A stretch of DNA of 64,000 nucleotides from Scalesia atractyloides (GCA_947069175.1 CAMTDV010000013.1:24865857-24929856), one strand, 5' to 3'; shown: positions 1 through 12,151, counted from the stretch's first letter. The notes: generated from the letters alone by a model not told the origin. A program made the numbers and translations.

Positions 1-628
1 ATTTTCAGTTGAAAATCCTATGAGTTTTATTTGGAACAAATATTCAGATTTGCTTCGTTGAACCTTTCATCTAATTGCAAACACGGTGAATTTGTTTTGG
101 CACCGCTATTATCTAAATGCAACTATGTATTAAGACAATGATACATTAACATCGGTTGTATTTCGGTGTATCCTTGCAATCCAATAGTGTTAACTTATGG
201 TTCGAAAATTTAACAAATCACCTTTATGTTCCTAAGTCAGTTGAGCTTGTTGATTCTAAGTCTCACCGATCCAACAACCAACGCTAGTTTCCGTTGGTAG
301 AAATTCCTAATGTTTATGAAATTCATTTGTAGATTGTGAACGTCCTTGAAAGCTATTTGTCGGGATCCTCATTTGTATGACCCATGTAAACTCAGTCACA
401 TCAATGATTATATCACTACGTTTTGTTCACTTGGCATTGATTTCTGAAAACAGATTCAGTTGAACTGTTGAGTTCTTATCATGGTAGTATGTCCTTGTGT
501 TCTCATGACGTGAATAAGTCTCGATGTAATTACATGGTCATTTACCTTGTATTATTTATACCTGACAAAAATCTAAGGAGATAACATAGTTTAATTTCGA
601 TGACGAAATTTTTGTAACAAGTGGAGAA
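1..628 (+). mobile_element. 3' internal tail of family-A LTR retrotransposon
   Basis: This is the last part of the internal region of a plus-strand LTR element whose left part lies outside the window. From about base 45 it matches 5,951-6,468 plus 14,581-14,664, which is the same region of a second copy. It ends with the motif typical of Ty3/gypsy 3' ends (TTTCGATGACGAAATTT) and a purine-rich primer tract (AAGTGGAGAA) directly before the LTR. I see no convincing reading frame, so this family looks non-coding here. Family membership is an inference from the end motifs. Confidence 0.7.
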
Positions 629-1826
629 TGTGACAACCGGTATTTTTTGTTGTAATTATGCGCATAACGAACATTAACATCATCATAAGTAGCGTAACTA
701 GACGTAAATTAACTTGATCTGGCGTTTGGAATGCCTAGGAACGTCTATCCGACTTTTCGGTACGCGAATGGTGATTTGCGGGAAAACTGCTAAACGTCAA
801 ACGGTAACAAACTGACACCGGGCAAAATACTGAAAACGCTGACAAATATGAATTTTACAGGTATAATTTATGCGTAAGAATTTGGTTTTGATAAATTTGT
901 GTGCTTTCGAACGTCACAAAACGCTTATCTGAACGAAAAAACGCGTCTAAAGGAACGCACCGACAACGAAACGAAAGCAACGGACTTGAATTACGCCTCG
1001 AGACAAATATATTATGATATATTTAGATTCGTAATCGAATTTTATTACTCGTAGTCGAAATCGGAATGAAAAACGGACAAGAAACGACAACCGGAGCATT
1101 TTACGCATTTTAACGAAACCGACGAACGCACGCGATTAATATCGAATACCGACACCTTTTATATGTTGTTGAACCTAAAATAATATTACATGACGTTCCA
1201 TGAAGTTCGGGTTCGAAAACGGGCCTCGTAGACGCGATCGGGCCGCTCAAAACACTAAAAACGGGCTTTTAGGTCGTAGGCCCAAACCCACAAAACCCTA
1301 CCTACTTAAACTACAAAACACACACTAAAACACCATTTTTCACACACTCATTCTCTCTCTACCTCACTTCTCTCTCAATCTTTCTCTCTCTAGAAACCCG
1401 GTAGCCGGGCTCCGGCCGGCACCAGCGGAGTTGCAACGGCGGCGGCGCTCCGGCGACCGTTTTCCGGCCAAGAGTACACTTTTTCGACTATCTTCGACGT
1501 TCTGGATCGCGTGGTGATGTTGGTTTTAGCAGATTCGAAGTTGTTTGCGCTCGGGAACAACTCTGGCGACATTCCGGATAAACTCCGGCGAACCCGTTTT
1601 GGACTTTTCACTTCGTGCATGTTTAGATTGGGTGGTTAGAGACCTTTCTGCAAGTTTTCATGAAATTTTATTCTACGGTGAAATTCCTACTTCTGGCGAG
1701 GTTCGGGCATTCGTTTTCAACGAAAAATATATTTTTGGGCTCCTAGTAATCTGTAGAGTCCAACGAAACACTTTCGTCTCGGGTGAAAAATAAATTTCGG
1801 GACACTCTTGGGATCGGGTTAACTCA

Positions 1827-1980
1827 GTCAACAGATCAGTTTTGGGTCATTTTTGGTGCCTCGGTTCAGTTTTGGGTTCGGTCAAACCCGGTAACTACCG
1901 GTCAACCGTGGTCAACTGGTCAACTGCTGGTCAATGCAGTCAACATGGTCAACTGTGGTCAAACTCTGTCCATGGGTCAA
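1827..1980 (-). promoter_or_regulatory. Cluster of ten W-box cores in LTR A
   Basis: Ten copies of GTCAA (TTGAC on the minus strand, the core of the WRKY-binding W-box) occur in about 155 bases, many in the form GGTCAAC. They lie about 450 bases downstream of the CT-rich stretch that may mark the transcript start. The cluster may be only a degenerate short tandem repeat; WRKY binding is an inference. Confidence 0.45.
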
Positions 1981-2445
1981 CACGAGTTTTGGTAAAACAT
2001 TTACGATGCATTTTTGTTAGATCATTTATATACATATTAATTAGCTCGTAACCGAGCTCAAACCGACCCTACTAGGGAAACGATAAGTATTTTCGAGATA
2101 ACTAGTAAATTTAGTGACTTGTGCATTTTATATTAAACTTGATCGCGGCAAATATACGACATTTTAAAGACACGACATAATTATATATATTTTGGTTATA
2201 TTGAAATTGTTGCGTTTTGAAAATATATTGACAACTCGTATTGTCGGGATCGTCTAAAAATAGAGGAACCTCTGCCCGTTTTTCATATAATCCGTAATAT
2301 GAAACGTGTTACATTCTTGAAACTAAATGTATCTGGATTCAAAGTATTTTTATAAAAGAAATTTAAATATATATCTACTTTCGATGACTCCTTATGACCC
2401 GTAAAACAAGTTTAAGACATCTCAACGAACACGGTTTACAAGTTA

Positions 2446-2700
2446 ACCAAACTCGAGAATTTTTATAAAATAAATATAATTAGTTATATTTATTTCAAAC
2501 GTCGGAATTCTGAAATTATATGTTAAATGTTTAGCATTCGAAAATCATATAAAATGAATATAATTATTTATATTCAAACGCCGAGATTTTTAATACTTAT
2601 ATAAAATAAATATAAATTGTTTATATTTATTTCAAACGTTGTAAATTCGTATACTTTTATAAAATGAATATAATTGTTTATACTTACTTCAAACGTCTAA
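2446..2700. repeat. Four AT-rich inverted subrepeats in LTR A
   Basis: Four diverged units of about 65-75 bases each carry a TATAAAAT(A/G)AATATAA arm followed by TTTATATTTATTTCAAACG. Each unit is therefore itself an inverted repeat and could fold into a short AT hairpin. Confidence 0.55.
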
Positions 2701-3048
2701 AGTAATTCGTTGCATCACCATACAATCTTCACTTACCTAATCGCTCGAACCATTTTGATAACAAACAAACGAGACTCGATTATAATAAACGAACTACTAT
2801 ATACATTATTTCGATAATTATCTACAAGACGCGAGACTACTATCGCGACGACGCAACGTTTATGTGTATATGCAAATATGTATATGTGTGTATATATATA
2901 TACTTACATTTACCTATGTAAACGACGGCTACTTGGAAACCGTACAAATATTTATTACAAGTTTACGACGTGTATTACTTTTATATAAACACTTGTTTGC
3001 GGACACGCGCGACCATTCGGAATGACTAATATGATTCTATAAGTATAC

Positions 3049-3077
3049 TTATATATATATATATATATATATTATAT
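3049..3077. repeat. TA microsatellite
   Basis: An almost pure run of alternating T and A inside LTR A. Probably slippage-derived. Confidence 0.8.
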
Positions 3078-3780
3078 ATTATAAATCTCTCGGGAACTAA
3101 GTGTTTCCAAAACTTAGCAATTATCACCGATACTAAATGGGATTAAACGAGTATAACATTATCATTTCCATCAAGTAACAACACCTCCATAGGGTCGTTT
3201 GGTTAACGATTCGGTAGAGCTCGGTGACACGTAGTTTAGCTACGCTTTTTAGTAGAATCTTATAAGTTTATTCCTTGATAGGAATGTTGTAGATTGTATG
3301 CTAGCCAGTCATGTTTTGGAAACGACATTTTGGAATTACATTAAGCTAGCTTTCCACTAGATATCGAGGTGAGTTCATAACCCCACTTTTTTATAGTTTT
3401 ACATTTTTATAAATGTTTTCGGGGGTGGAAAGACATGCAAGTTTTGCAAAAGTACACAAAATTTCGATGACGAAAAGTCGTATTTCTAAACCATTTCGCG
3501 AGTGGATTTCAATAAACTCAAATGGTTTACGAAAGGTTTGGCTCAACATACCGGTTTTACAAAAAACACGCGTATTTTCAAAACGTGCACGAGTTTCATG
3601 ACTAGGGATGGGATTGTCCTAGTTACAACGGGACTAGGTGTCCTGCATACAAATAAGAGGACTGGTTGGTCCTACTTTTAGACTCAAACGGGCTAGGCCC
3701 ATTCTCACTTGTCGAGGCACAAAGACTCCATGATTTTAGGCCCCCTTTCTTCTAAAAACATTTTCAGTTTTACAACTCAC

Positions 3781-3807
3781 GGGGGGGGGGGGGGGGGGGG
3801 AGGGGGG
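3781..3807 (+). repeat. Poly-G tract (G20-A-G6)
   Basis: Twenty consecutive G residues, one A, then six G residues lie inside AT-rich LTR A. Such runs are rare in plant nuclear DNA, can form G-quadruplexes and are prone to sequencing error, so the exact length is doubtful. Confidence 0.85.
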
Positions 3808-4456
3808 AATACATATTTTAATGGTATGGTTTTGCTATGGAATGAAATATTAGATCATGTGCAAATAGGGTATCTCTTAAGTGCCATTAATCTTTTATAA
3901 GACCGAGGAACAAGAGTGGTAGATCTATCGGGTGTAGCGAGCCCCACTCATGGGTCCTTGTGTGGCCGCATGTAGTGCTTTTGTTGTCCCAGCCGGGTGG
4001 ACCGGAAGAAATCGTCTAGGGTTGAGTACTTCCTATGTTGTCACACATATTAATATCCTTGCAAAACATTAATGATCATCAAGTTCGTTGACGCTTTACA
4101 TACCACCAAATTTTATATTCGAACTCTCAAATGTTAACGCAACGCGAACGTTGAAAGTTATATAAGTTTTACGTATACAAAGTTTTCAGTATGCCAATGA
4201 AAATGGTTTTATTGCGTATTCTCAAACTTATTTAAACTGGTTATCAAAAAGATTTATTTTAAATCTCTTCAAGCAAACTATGAACTCGCCAACTTTATGT
4301 TGATTTTTCGCATATTTCTTTCTCAGGTTATATTTTAATATTATGGCACGGTTGGACTAGGAAGTCTTAGCATTTTATAACACTTCCGTTGTGCAATGAA
4401 GATACCAGTTTAGTTCATGCCCAGCTCTGATGCGACAGATTTATCGGTGTGTGACA

Positions 4457-6468
4457 GATTAGTATCAGAGCTATAAGTTTAAGCGAATTAGGTTTCTGTG
4501 GTGATACCTAGGCTTTAACCTCGCTTTCCCTTGGGGACGTTAGATCATTAAGACTTGAACATATACAAAAAGCCTAGCACTCGAATATGGGTTCCAACCG
4601 TGGCCGAAACAATGAGTCAACATTATGATTTTAATCATGCACTAGTGTTGTGTTTGATACACAGTACACGAAACCATTACATACAATAAGCAAAACTTTG
4701 AGAGTTTTGGCAACATGCATTTAAGACCTTTGAAGAACTTATGTCAATATCCATTAAAAGTGATTACGTAGGAACCAGGATTATTAACTCGGGCAAACAC
4801 ATTACATGTATTGTCGCTGCTATTTTATTTACCCGAGCAGGTAGCCTATGCAAAATGAAACACTAGTGCACAAATATACATGAAACTTAACCTATACGGC
4901 AACGGATGTTGAAGTACATCTCATACGACTTTCGAGGCACGGCCTTGAGAAAGCACGACATTACGACAACGATGCTAATTCCGTCAGCGGGAGAGAACTA
5001 CCGACCAGAATGCGGCAATTTGTCACGTGGTCCTATAAGCGACACGAACCACGCTAAGGTACGTCCAATCGAGATTTCACAATAGTCGGTACTTATTATA
5101 ATGGTAATCACAATAATTGGCGCTGCAAAAGAAGTCACATGTCTTCACATTTCCCTACCTTATTAATGGTGAATACGCCATATTCGACATTCCGTGATAA
5201 TGTCTCATAGGAAATACCAGGTAAAGTCCTGAAATTTCTTTTGTTGAAATTTCAACTTTGCATATAATGAGTAGATTTGCGCACCTCTACTCCTCATAAC
5301 GGTCATTGTATCGCGGGAATTTCTTTCTTGATTAGCGAACCCCTATTGCATCATTTCTTGACAAATTTATATGATACGCATACTTTGTTGGCTACGTATT
5401 TGGTTAACCTGATACGCGGAGACCATCAGGGTCTTCACTTCAAATGGTCATTTCATCAATAATTCAAGGTTGGTTCGCTATATTCAAATTTTTGCTTTAT
5501 GATCTAGTTGACCCGCATTATTGTGAGCACCGACTCCTTGATATCGAGTCAACGAATTCCTTGAAATTCCTTTTCTTTCCAAGTTGCATGCATGGGTTTT
5601 CGTTGTAACCATATCGAAACTTACTGGTCGAATCATGTATTTAATGTTGGATTGCGTCAAACCAAGTTCAATTGTTTGAACTTGCTCACTGTATACAAAT
5701 TCAATTCAAGGATTCCATATGATGGATTGAGGTCGTCATATTCAAAGTAATATCAACAAGCAATTTGTATATTTCGAACCCTAGTGGACTAGTTTAATTT
5801 TCACCTTTATTAAATCATTGGTTGGTTATGACACCTTGTGGTGGCGTTTCACTAGTTTAAGCTTGCGCTAACGTCGTGTTCACCACTCATGTACGGATTT
5901 AATTACTTGATTATTTAGTTATTATTAAATTCAGCTTGTTGGATCATCTAATTGCAGATTTGCTTCGTTGAACCTTTCATCTAATTGCAAACACGGTGAA
6001 TTTGTTTTGGCACCGCTATTATCTAAATACAACTATGTATTAAGACAATGATACACTAACATCGGTTGTATTTCGGTGTATCCTTGCAATTCAATAGTGT
6101 TAACTTATGGTTCCAAAAGTTAACAAATCACCTTCATGTTCCTAATTCAGTTGAGCTTGTTGATTCTAAGTCTCACCGATCCAACAACCAACGCTAGTTT
6201 CTGTTGGTAGAAATTCCTATTATTTATGAAATTCATTTGTCTATTGTGAACGACTTGGAAAGCTATTTGTTGGGATCCTCATTTGTATGACCATGTAAAC
6301 TCACTCACATCAGTGATTATATCACTACGTTTTGTTCACTTGGAATCGATTTCTGAAAACAGATTCAGTTGAACTGTTGAGTTCTTATCGTGGTAGTATG
6401 TCCTTATGTTCACATGACGTGACCAAGTCTCGATGCAATTACATGGTCATTTACCTTGTATTATTTAT
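4457..6468 (+). mobile_element. Internal region of family A, 5' and middle part
   Basis: Two bases after the LTR there is an initiator-methionine-type primer-binding site (TTAGTATCAGAGC, 4,459-4,471), so this begins a fresh internal region rather than flanking DNA. From about 5,951 it matches the start of the window. No gag or pol motif is recognisable in any frame, so it looks like a non-coding, parasitic element that would need proteins from another element. It is interrupted at 6,468 by the nested element and resumes at 14,581. Confidence 0.65.
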
Positions 6469-6888
6469 TGTCACACCCTGACCCGCAGCGGATATGATAG
6501 TCGGGGCATGATTGGGTTTTCATCAAAGCTCATGACATTTACTATAATAAAGTTTCATATTTATTATTCCAAATTAAAAGGGAAAATACCAACAAACACA
6601 TAAACCATACAAGCACCAAATGATATAAACAAGACATTCAAATAATGCTTTATTTATCTTCAAATTCCCAATCCTATGTGTCCCATGCTTCAACCTGTTC
6701 ACCTGTATCATGTGTAAAAATAGAGGTTTGGGTCAACAAAAGTTGGCGAGTGAATTCCGTTTCAATATTTGAAAGAAAAAGATATATTGATTAATTTAAT
6801 AAAAATGTGCATAAACCAAATATGAGCAAACATATATGTAAACTATTCACAAACCACATAAGCATCTAGCAATGTACACAAGAGCATG

Positions 6889-7142
6889 ATAAATGATGAA
6901 CTGTGAGATCAAGGCTCAATCAAACGGAGCCGATCTGATGAGGTACGCAATGCTCTACCCGTCTATACAGGGAACTGATGGGCCTATTGTGAATGCTTGA
7001 CTGAATGAGAAAATAAATGATGAGCTGTGAGATCAAGGCTCAACCAAATGGAGCCGATCTGTTTTAGCAACGCGATGCTCTACTCTTATCCAATGAGGAA
7101 CTGATGGGCCTATGTGACAGCCTGACTGAAATGAAAAAAAAT
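6889..7142 (-). repeat. Two tandem 126-base subrepeats in the LTR
   Basis: Two adjacent units share AATGATGAACTGTGAGATCA and GGAACTGATGGGCCTA and differ by scattered changes. The partner LTR has the same pair at about 12,590-12,840. A related element at 63,506-63,668 carries its own short repeats around the shared GGCCCATCAG core. Confidence 0.75.
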
Positions 7143-7597
7143 ATAACCGTAAATAACCATAAACAAAATATCACATAGCACGTTAGTTCACATAATGGTA
7201 ATAGCACAAGTGTTTGAATAATGATTTAAATGAACGACATGTGATACACCCAAAACATGAATAAAAAGGGGAAGTTTGTAAGAATTCACTCACAGTGGGT
7301 GCGTTTCTTGAGTTGATAACGAATGCGCACGATTATAGATTCCAACCGACGAGAAAACTAACCTAAATATTCATGTAATAATTCGGTAAATATATCTCTG
7401 TTATTTGCAATTATTTTTTTATTTAAAGACTTTTATTAGGCTTTTTGGACAAATTTTAATGTTATTTATTACTAATTTTTATGTTTAAAAAGTCTTATTT
7501 TTAAATATATTTTTATGGTTTTTGGATAAAAATAAAGAAAATTTTAATTAAAAATATACCCTTTCAGCGGGTCGAACCGGTATAATTCGTATGGATT

Positions 7598-8029
7598 TGG
7601 CATCGTGTGAGACTCGAACGCATGACCTCCCGTATATGTGCACGCAGCTCTACCAACTGAACTACGTGTCTAACCTGAAATAATCTTGATTTTAATTAAT
7701 TATATACATTTTCTGAGTCAATTGTATTTTGGTTTTATTTTAAAAAGGTTTGATTTATTTCAGAAAGCGTATCACTATGCATCGAACCAGACTCGAACCC
7801 ACGACATAAGCTTCGTGTTGCACACAGCCCGCCCGACCAACTGGGCTGTGTGACTAACCCGGGATATTTATGATTTATATTAAATTTATATACTAACTGA
7901 GAGTTAATATATATAAGTATTAAAAAAACTTTGGTTTATATTCGGAAATTGGCATCGTGATAAGACTCGAACCGGGACCTCTACTTTAACTTTGCACACA
8001 GTCCACCACTGGACTGTGTGTCTAACCCG
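7598..8029 (-). other. Array of three tRNA-like modules in the left LTR of element 1
   Basis: On minus the modules lie at about 8,029-7,950, 7,860-7,777 and 7,676-7,598, spaced about 175 bases. Each begins with a GGTTAG(A/T)CAC sequence, forms a long D-arm-like hairpin (arms CACACAGTCCA, CACACAGCCC or CACGTAGTTC with their partners) and continues to a T-arm-like segment with GTTCGAGTC. They are not complete tRNA genes, because the acceptor stem does not close. Confidence 0.6.
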
Positions 8030-8349
8030 GTATAAACCTTGATTTTAATTATATTAATATTCTAACTAGAGTTCTTCTTCTTCATGTTTAATACCAGAAC
8101 AGTATACCCGACTGATTAATCCAATTATACCTATTGGATTTACTGACTTATTATAACTGATCATGAAACAATTTGAAAATAAAAGGATTCAAGTAATTGT
8201 ACCGAAACAGAAGGGTGTTATGATTTCTCCGGTTGAATTCCGGCGAAGACACAGTTTCCGGCGAAGAGCAATTTGAAGCAGAGAGCTTCTTTCGAGAGTT
8301 TTAGAGAAATGTTTGAGACTGAGCGAGTTCAAAAGAAGCTTTGGATTGC

Positions 8350-8357
8350 TATTTATA
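8350..8357 (-). promoter_or_regulatory. Intact TATA box in the 3' LTR
   Basis: On minus this reads TATAAATA in the context CTTCTATAAATAGCAATCC. It is the likely core promoter of this LTR family. The corresponding site in the other LTR is mutated. Confidence 0.6.
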
Positions 8358-8620
8358 GAAGAATATTGAATTTTGGTTTTTATAAGTTTGGGTCAAAAAA
8401 TTGATGACCAATTATTGTGTAACCGAATTGGTTTTAATTAATCATATGATTGAGTCTAACTCATAATTGGGAACGGTTCTTCAGTTTTAATTCGAAACAG
8501 AATCGGAGATTGATGATGGATTGGAAGGTTACAACCGTTACAGACGGTTGTTCTTGAACTCAGTTTCGTATGTTGTTTTAGTATAAAACTTTTTTGATTT
8601 AAGATTATAGCAGATATGTG

Positions 8621-8699
8621 TGTGTAGTGTAGTGGTGTGTTGTGTGTGTTGGTTGGGTGGGTGGAGACCCGGGTTCGATACCCGTGGTCTTCACTTTTT
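8621..8699 (+). other. Opposite-strand tRNA-like module with T run (left LTR)
   Basis: On plus, an A-box-like TAGTGTAGTGG is followed about 40 bases later by a B-box-like GGTTCGATACC inside a perfect T-arm (ACCCGGGTTCGATACCCGT), then TTTTT, which could end Pol III transcription. It runs opposite to the LTR. The 5' half does not fold into a proper tRNA. Confidence 0.5.
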
Positions 8700-8890
8700 G
8701 ATATTTTAATTTAATAATTATTTATTTTATTATTTTTTATATTAACATTTATTATTTTACTTTATTACTTTAATGCAAATAATATATAAACTTTTAAACA
8801 TTTAACATAAACACATAACGAACATCATAATGTATACTTTTCTTACAAAACGGAGCGGGTTCTAGAACCCGTTTTTCGTCAGATGTTACA

Positions 8891-9290
8891 GTATCCTCAA
8901 TTTTAGAAATTTCGTCCCGAAATTTAAGTAGTGGTAGGTTTAATTAGAAAGAGGTGATGGTATTTTTGGTGCATTGAGTCTTCACGTTCCCAAGTAAACT
9001 CAGGTCCTTGTTTTGACTCCTAACGCTCTCTGACTATCAGAATTCGACTTCGTCTTAAACGTTTTCTCACTGAAGTCCATGATTTCTACAGGTTGTTCTA
9101 CGAAATGCCTCGATTCGTCAATCTGAATATCTTCCTATGGTATATGGAGGTTTTCGTCGGCAAGGCACTTTTTCAAGTTGGATACGTAACCGGGTGGGTG
9201 TGAAATTTTTGGATTTTGATTAAGGCGGTAATGTTCCTAGTAAGGTTGAATACCGTGTTACAGGAATCGTTTTTTTATGCTTGAGGTGTA
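8891..9290 (-). pseudogene. Integrase C-terminal tail and polypurine tract of element 1
   Basis: Reading on minus, broken frames contain VSNLKKCLADE, then FVEQPVEIMD, and near 8,960-9,000 a TWERED-like end, which are the usual last landmarks of Ty3/gypsy integrase. A TTTCGGGACGAAATTT motif follows just before the LTR. This shows that the 3' end of pol survives although its core is gone. Confidence 0.65.
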
Positions 9291-10034
9291 GAAAAGAGTT
9301 GTATCTTGGAGATGACTGACTGAATATGGTCTCATGATTATGGGTTTTGAGGAAATCGAAGCGTCTAAAGGATAAAGTTATATCACAAAACTAAGTCTTC
9401 AACCATATCGCTAACCAAATTAAGATCTACACTAACTATAGGAACTTCTCATAACCGTCTAACATTGCTTTTGATCATTTGACAAGAATGCTTATATATA
9501 GGAAGTACCAGTGGCGTATCCACCATATCCTTGTCAAATTTTCATTCGCTTTGTCAGCAAGTCACGATTAGTTCTATGTGACTCGTCCTAAAATCTACAA
9601 AACATAATCAAAACACAATAGCCAATGCTTGAGTCTCAATTTTTTTGAGGGATACCAGACTAAATGACGGCGGTACCTCTCTCGTGTGTTATGAGGAAGT
9701 GGTCAGTCTATGAATAAGTGAGACACGACCCAACTCCTTTAAATGATGAGACGAGGTTCGTCGTGATGACATGAATTTTAATTGATGAGTAGAGACATAC
9801 AATGAAACAACTTGACATAGCGTGATATAAATTGCATTAATGGTATTAAGATTTTGATACATTATTACCCAAAATTGAAAACAAAGATATATTGAAAAGT
9901 TAAACAAAGAATGAAATTGACAGAAAATATTAAGAATAAACAGTTGGAGCAAAGCCTTGTTTCTTTGTGGTGGAAGGCTAGTTGGGTTGCTCGTTCGCAC
10001 CGTTGTTAACCTCAACTAGGTTCGCGTTGATGTT
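9291..10034 (-). mobile_element. Degenerate internal stretch of element 1
   Basis: This lies between the gag end and the integrase tail, where several kilobases of pol would be expected. I see no reverse transcriptase or RNase H motif in any frame, only many stops. The pol deletion junctions must lie here. Confidence 0.5.
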
Positions 10035-11335
10035 CTAGGCTCTTCCTCTTGCCGGTGGAGGTGCTGGATTTGCCTGGTTTGCTTGGTTAACTGGGTTTGC
10101 TTTGGCTTGAGCGTTAATGATATTAACCAGCCTAGGGCACATGTTTCTAAAGTGGGTAGGGTCACCACAATTAAAGCAAGCTCGAACGTATGGAACCATG
10201 GGATATTGAGGTTGTTGATATGGTTGAATCATATTTTGAGCAAGGGGTGGAGCTTGGTTTTGAGTAGTACGACAAGTTTTACTCAGATGACCATATCACC
10301 CACAATTAGCACACAGTCGGCAGGGTATGTTGGGTTAATGGTGATAATGGCAGGTGTTGCATTGAGGATGAGGACCAGTGTAAGGTTTCTTGTTTGGGTA
10401 CGCTAGGTTGGGTGCCACTTGGGTGATTGGGATAGCTTGGAGGGGTACGGCTTATGGAGTTGGTTGACTGGTTTGAGTAATAGCAAAATTTTTCTCGGCT
10501 TGCTTTCTCTTGGTAGTGAATTGAGAAGAGGATCCGGCTTGAGTTGGATTAGGGGTTTCAGTTGATGTTTTGTTACTTGTATCCTTCTTCTTCTCGTCCT
10601 TGAAATCCCCATTCCTGATGTGGTTTTCGGTGAGCTTAGTAGCTAGCTCCATTGCTGCTTCCAGGGTTGCAGGCACGGTACTCATCATAGAATCCTGAAT
10701 CTTCGAAGGAAGACCCCGAATATAATGCTCGATCAGGCGGTAAAGAGGAATAAATAGATTCGGAACCATTTGATTCAACTCAAGAAACCTTTTGTATAGG
10801 TTATATGGTCTCCCTCATTTTGTTTTAGGAAGTAGAACTCATCCTCTAGCTTCTTAATTTTGCTTCTTGGGCAAAAACGTCTTGTCATGAGTTCTCTCAA
10901 TTCTTCCCAAGTTAGGGCTATCGCGGCTTCGGCACCTCGTCTGCCTTTCTCAGCATTCCACCACCTGAGTGCTACCCCATACAGACGACCAGTAGCATAA
11001 TGAACCTTACGGTCATTGGTACAATCACAATTGAGGAAGGTACTCTCCATCTCCTCAAACCACCGAAGAAGAGTAGTGACCCCTTCAGTCCCTTCATACT
11101 TTGGAGGGTCACACGAGTTGAAGTGCTTGTAGGTGCACTTGGTGGTGTTTGTGGGAGGGTTGGCAGCATTTTGACCCTCTTGATTGATTGGGTTGACAGG
11201 ATTAGCGACGAGGGTTTGTTGGACTTGAATTATAATGTCGGGAATCACGGCAGCCATTTGTTGGGCTATTTGAGCAGCCATATGCTCGCCGGATCTTCCT
11301 GATCTCCTACCTCCACGAGAATGTCTAGAAGACAT
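10035..11335 (-). pseudogene. gag: Degenerate gag of element 1
   Basis: Gag forms the particle that packages element RNA. The start codon lies at 11,335 (MSSRHSRGGRRS). The first frame, 186 codons, holds the retrotransposon gag core with CDPPKYEGTEG, LLRWFEEMES and ALRWWN. It then shifts to a second frame (to about 10,452) with the second half of the core (IRGLPSKIQD) and to a third with two zinc knuckles: an imperfect one near 10,300 (CANCGYGHLSKTC, one residue short) and a good one near 10,180 (CFNCGDPTHFRNMC). At least two frameshifts break it, so no full protein can be made. The motifs fit chromovirus-type Ty3/gypsy. Confidence 0.8.
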
Positions 11336-12149
11336 CTACAGGAAATACGTAACGAGTTTATGAGTTTGGCGTATAGGTGTCATGTGTCGCATTTAGAAAT
11401 TAACATCCATAAAACAAATGAGAATAATAAATTCACTACATCCATAGGATGTCTTGGGCCTTGCTTATGTTTGAGCCCCCGTATGTCCCCCATACTTGGC
11501 CTAGGTAGTCATGTGGGCCCCCATGACTACTGGGCTTTGTAGGGTTCAAATTGGTGTTGGCCTGTTAACACTTGCACCACCTGAATGAAAATCGTAAGAC
11601 ATGATTACGAGGTATAAAGTCGGAAGGTGTCCTCGTGTAGGCATAGTGACGACTCAAAGTGGGGTTAGTTCACACGACGTTTGGTGTGGCATGCTTTGGC
11701 CTAATAGGTCCTTCGTACTCTCATCGTTAGTCCCAGGTAGGCAAACTTGTCCGTTATATTGGATTTATATGAATGCCAATCCTAGACAGGACGTTTCGAC
11801 TATCGGTACTTGTACCCTTCCAGTTACTACATGCCCATAGTAGAACTCACTTTGATGAGATTGAAAAATGAAAACATCACAAAATCTTGAGAAAGGAAAC
11901 ATGAAAATGTTTAAACATGTGAGAATTGAAACGTGCGTGATGCGTATATATGTAAGCATGTTATGTTTGACAATATGTATAACACATTAAATATCACACA
12001 AAATCATATGATAGTGTGAGTGCTTGCATGCATTTGTGTGTGAAATAACAAGTAAATATCATGAGTTTGCATGTAACCAAATAACACGTAAGCAATTAAA
12101 ATCTAAGGGCTCTAAGGGTCTAATAACCTATCCTATATCCCTATAGTCA
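11336..12149 (-). mobile_element. Untranslated leader of element 1
   Basis: This lies between the primer site and the gag start. No protein is recognisable. A short palindrome near 11,508-11,527 (AGTCATG ... CATGACT) could form a hairpin; such leaders often carry packaging or dimerisation signals, which is an inference here. Confidence 0.5.
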
Positions 12150-12151
12150 AA

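Larger units (their letters stand above)
629..4456 (+). repeat. Long terminal repeat of family A (about 3.8 kb)
   Basis: The repeat starts TGTGACAACCGG right after a purine tract and ends GTGTGTGACA right before a primer-binding site (TTAGTATCAGAGC), so both borders are supported. Its first 270 bases recur at 14,665-14,934. At 3,828 bases it is longer than the internal region that follows, which is unusual. It contains a CT-rich stretch near 1,340-1,395 that may be the 5' leader, a cluster of GTCAA motifs, AT-rich inverted subrepeats, a TA microsatellite and a G tract. I could not pick a clear TATA box. Short reading frames inside it look like chance. Confidence 0.75.
6469..8890 (-). repeat. 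3' LTR of element 1
   Basis: On plus it starts TGTCACACCCTGACC and ends TCAGATGTTACA. It is nearly collinear with 12,168-14,580. It holds two 126-base subrepeats (6,889-7,142), three tRNA-like modules on minus, one on plus, and an intact TATA box on minus. Confidence 0.9.

Noticed and set aside
7598..8029. True functional tRNA genes in the LTRs
   Set aside because: D-arm- and T-arm-like parts are present, but acceptor stems do not pair and no proper anticodon arm is formed, so I call them tRNA-like only.
10083..10406. Plus-strand frame of 107 codons over the gag of element 1
   Set aside because: The zinc knuckle and gag core are on minus; this is a shadow.
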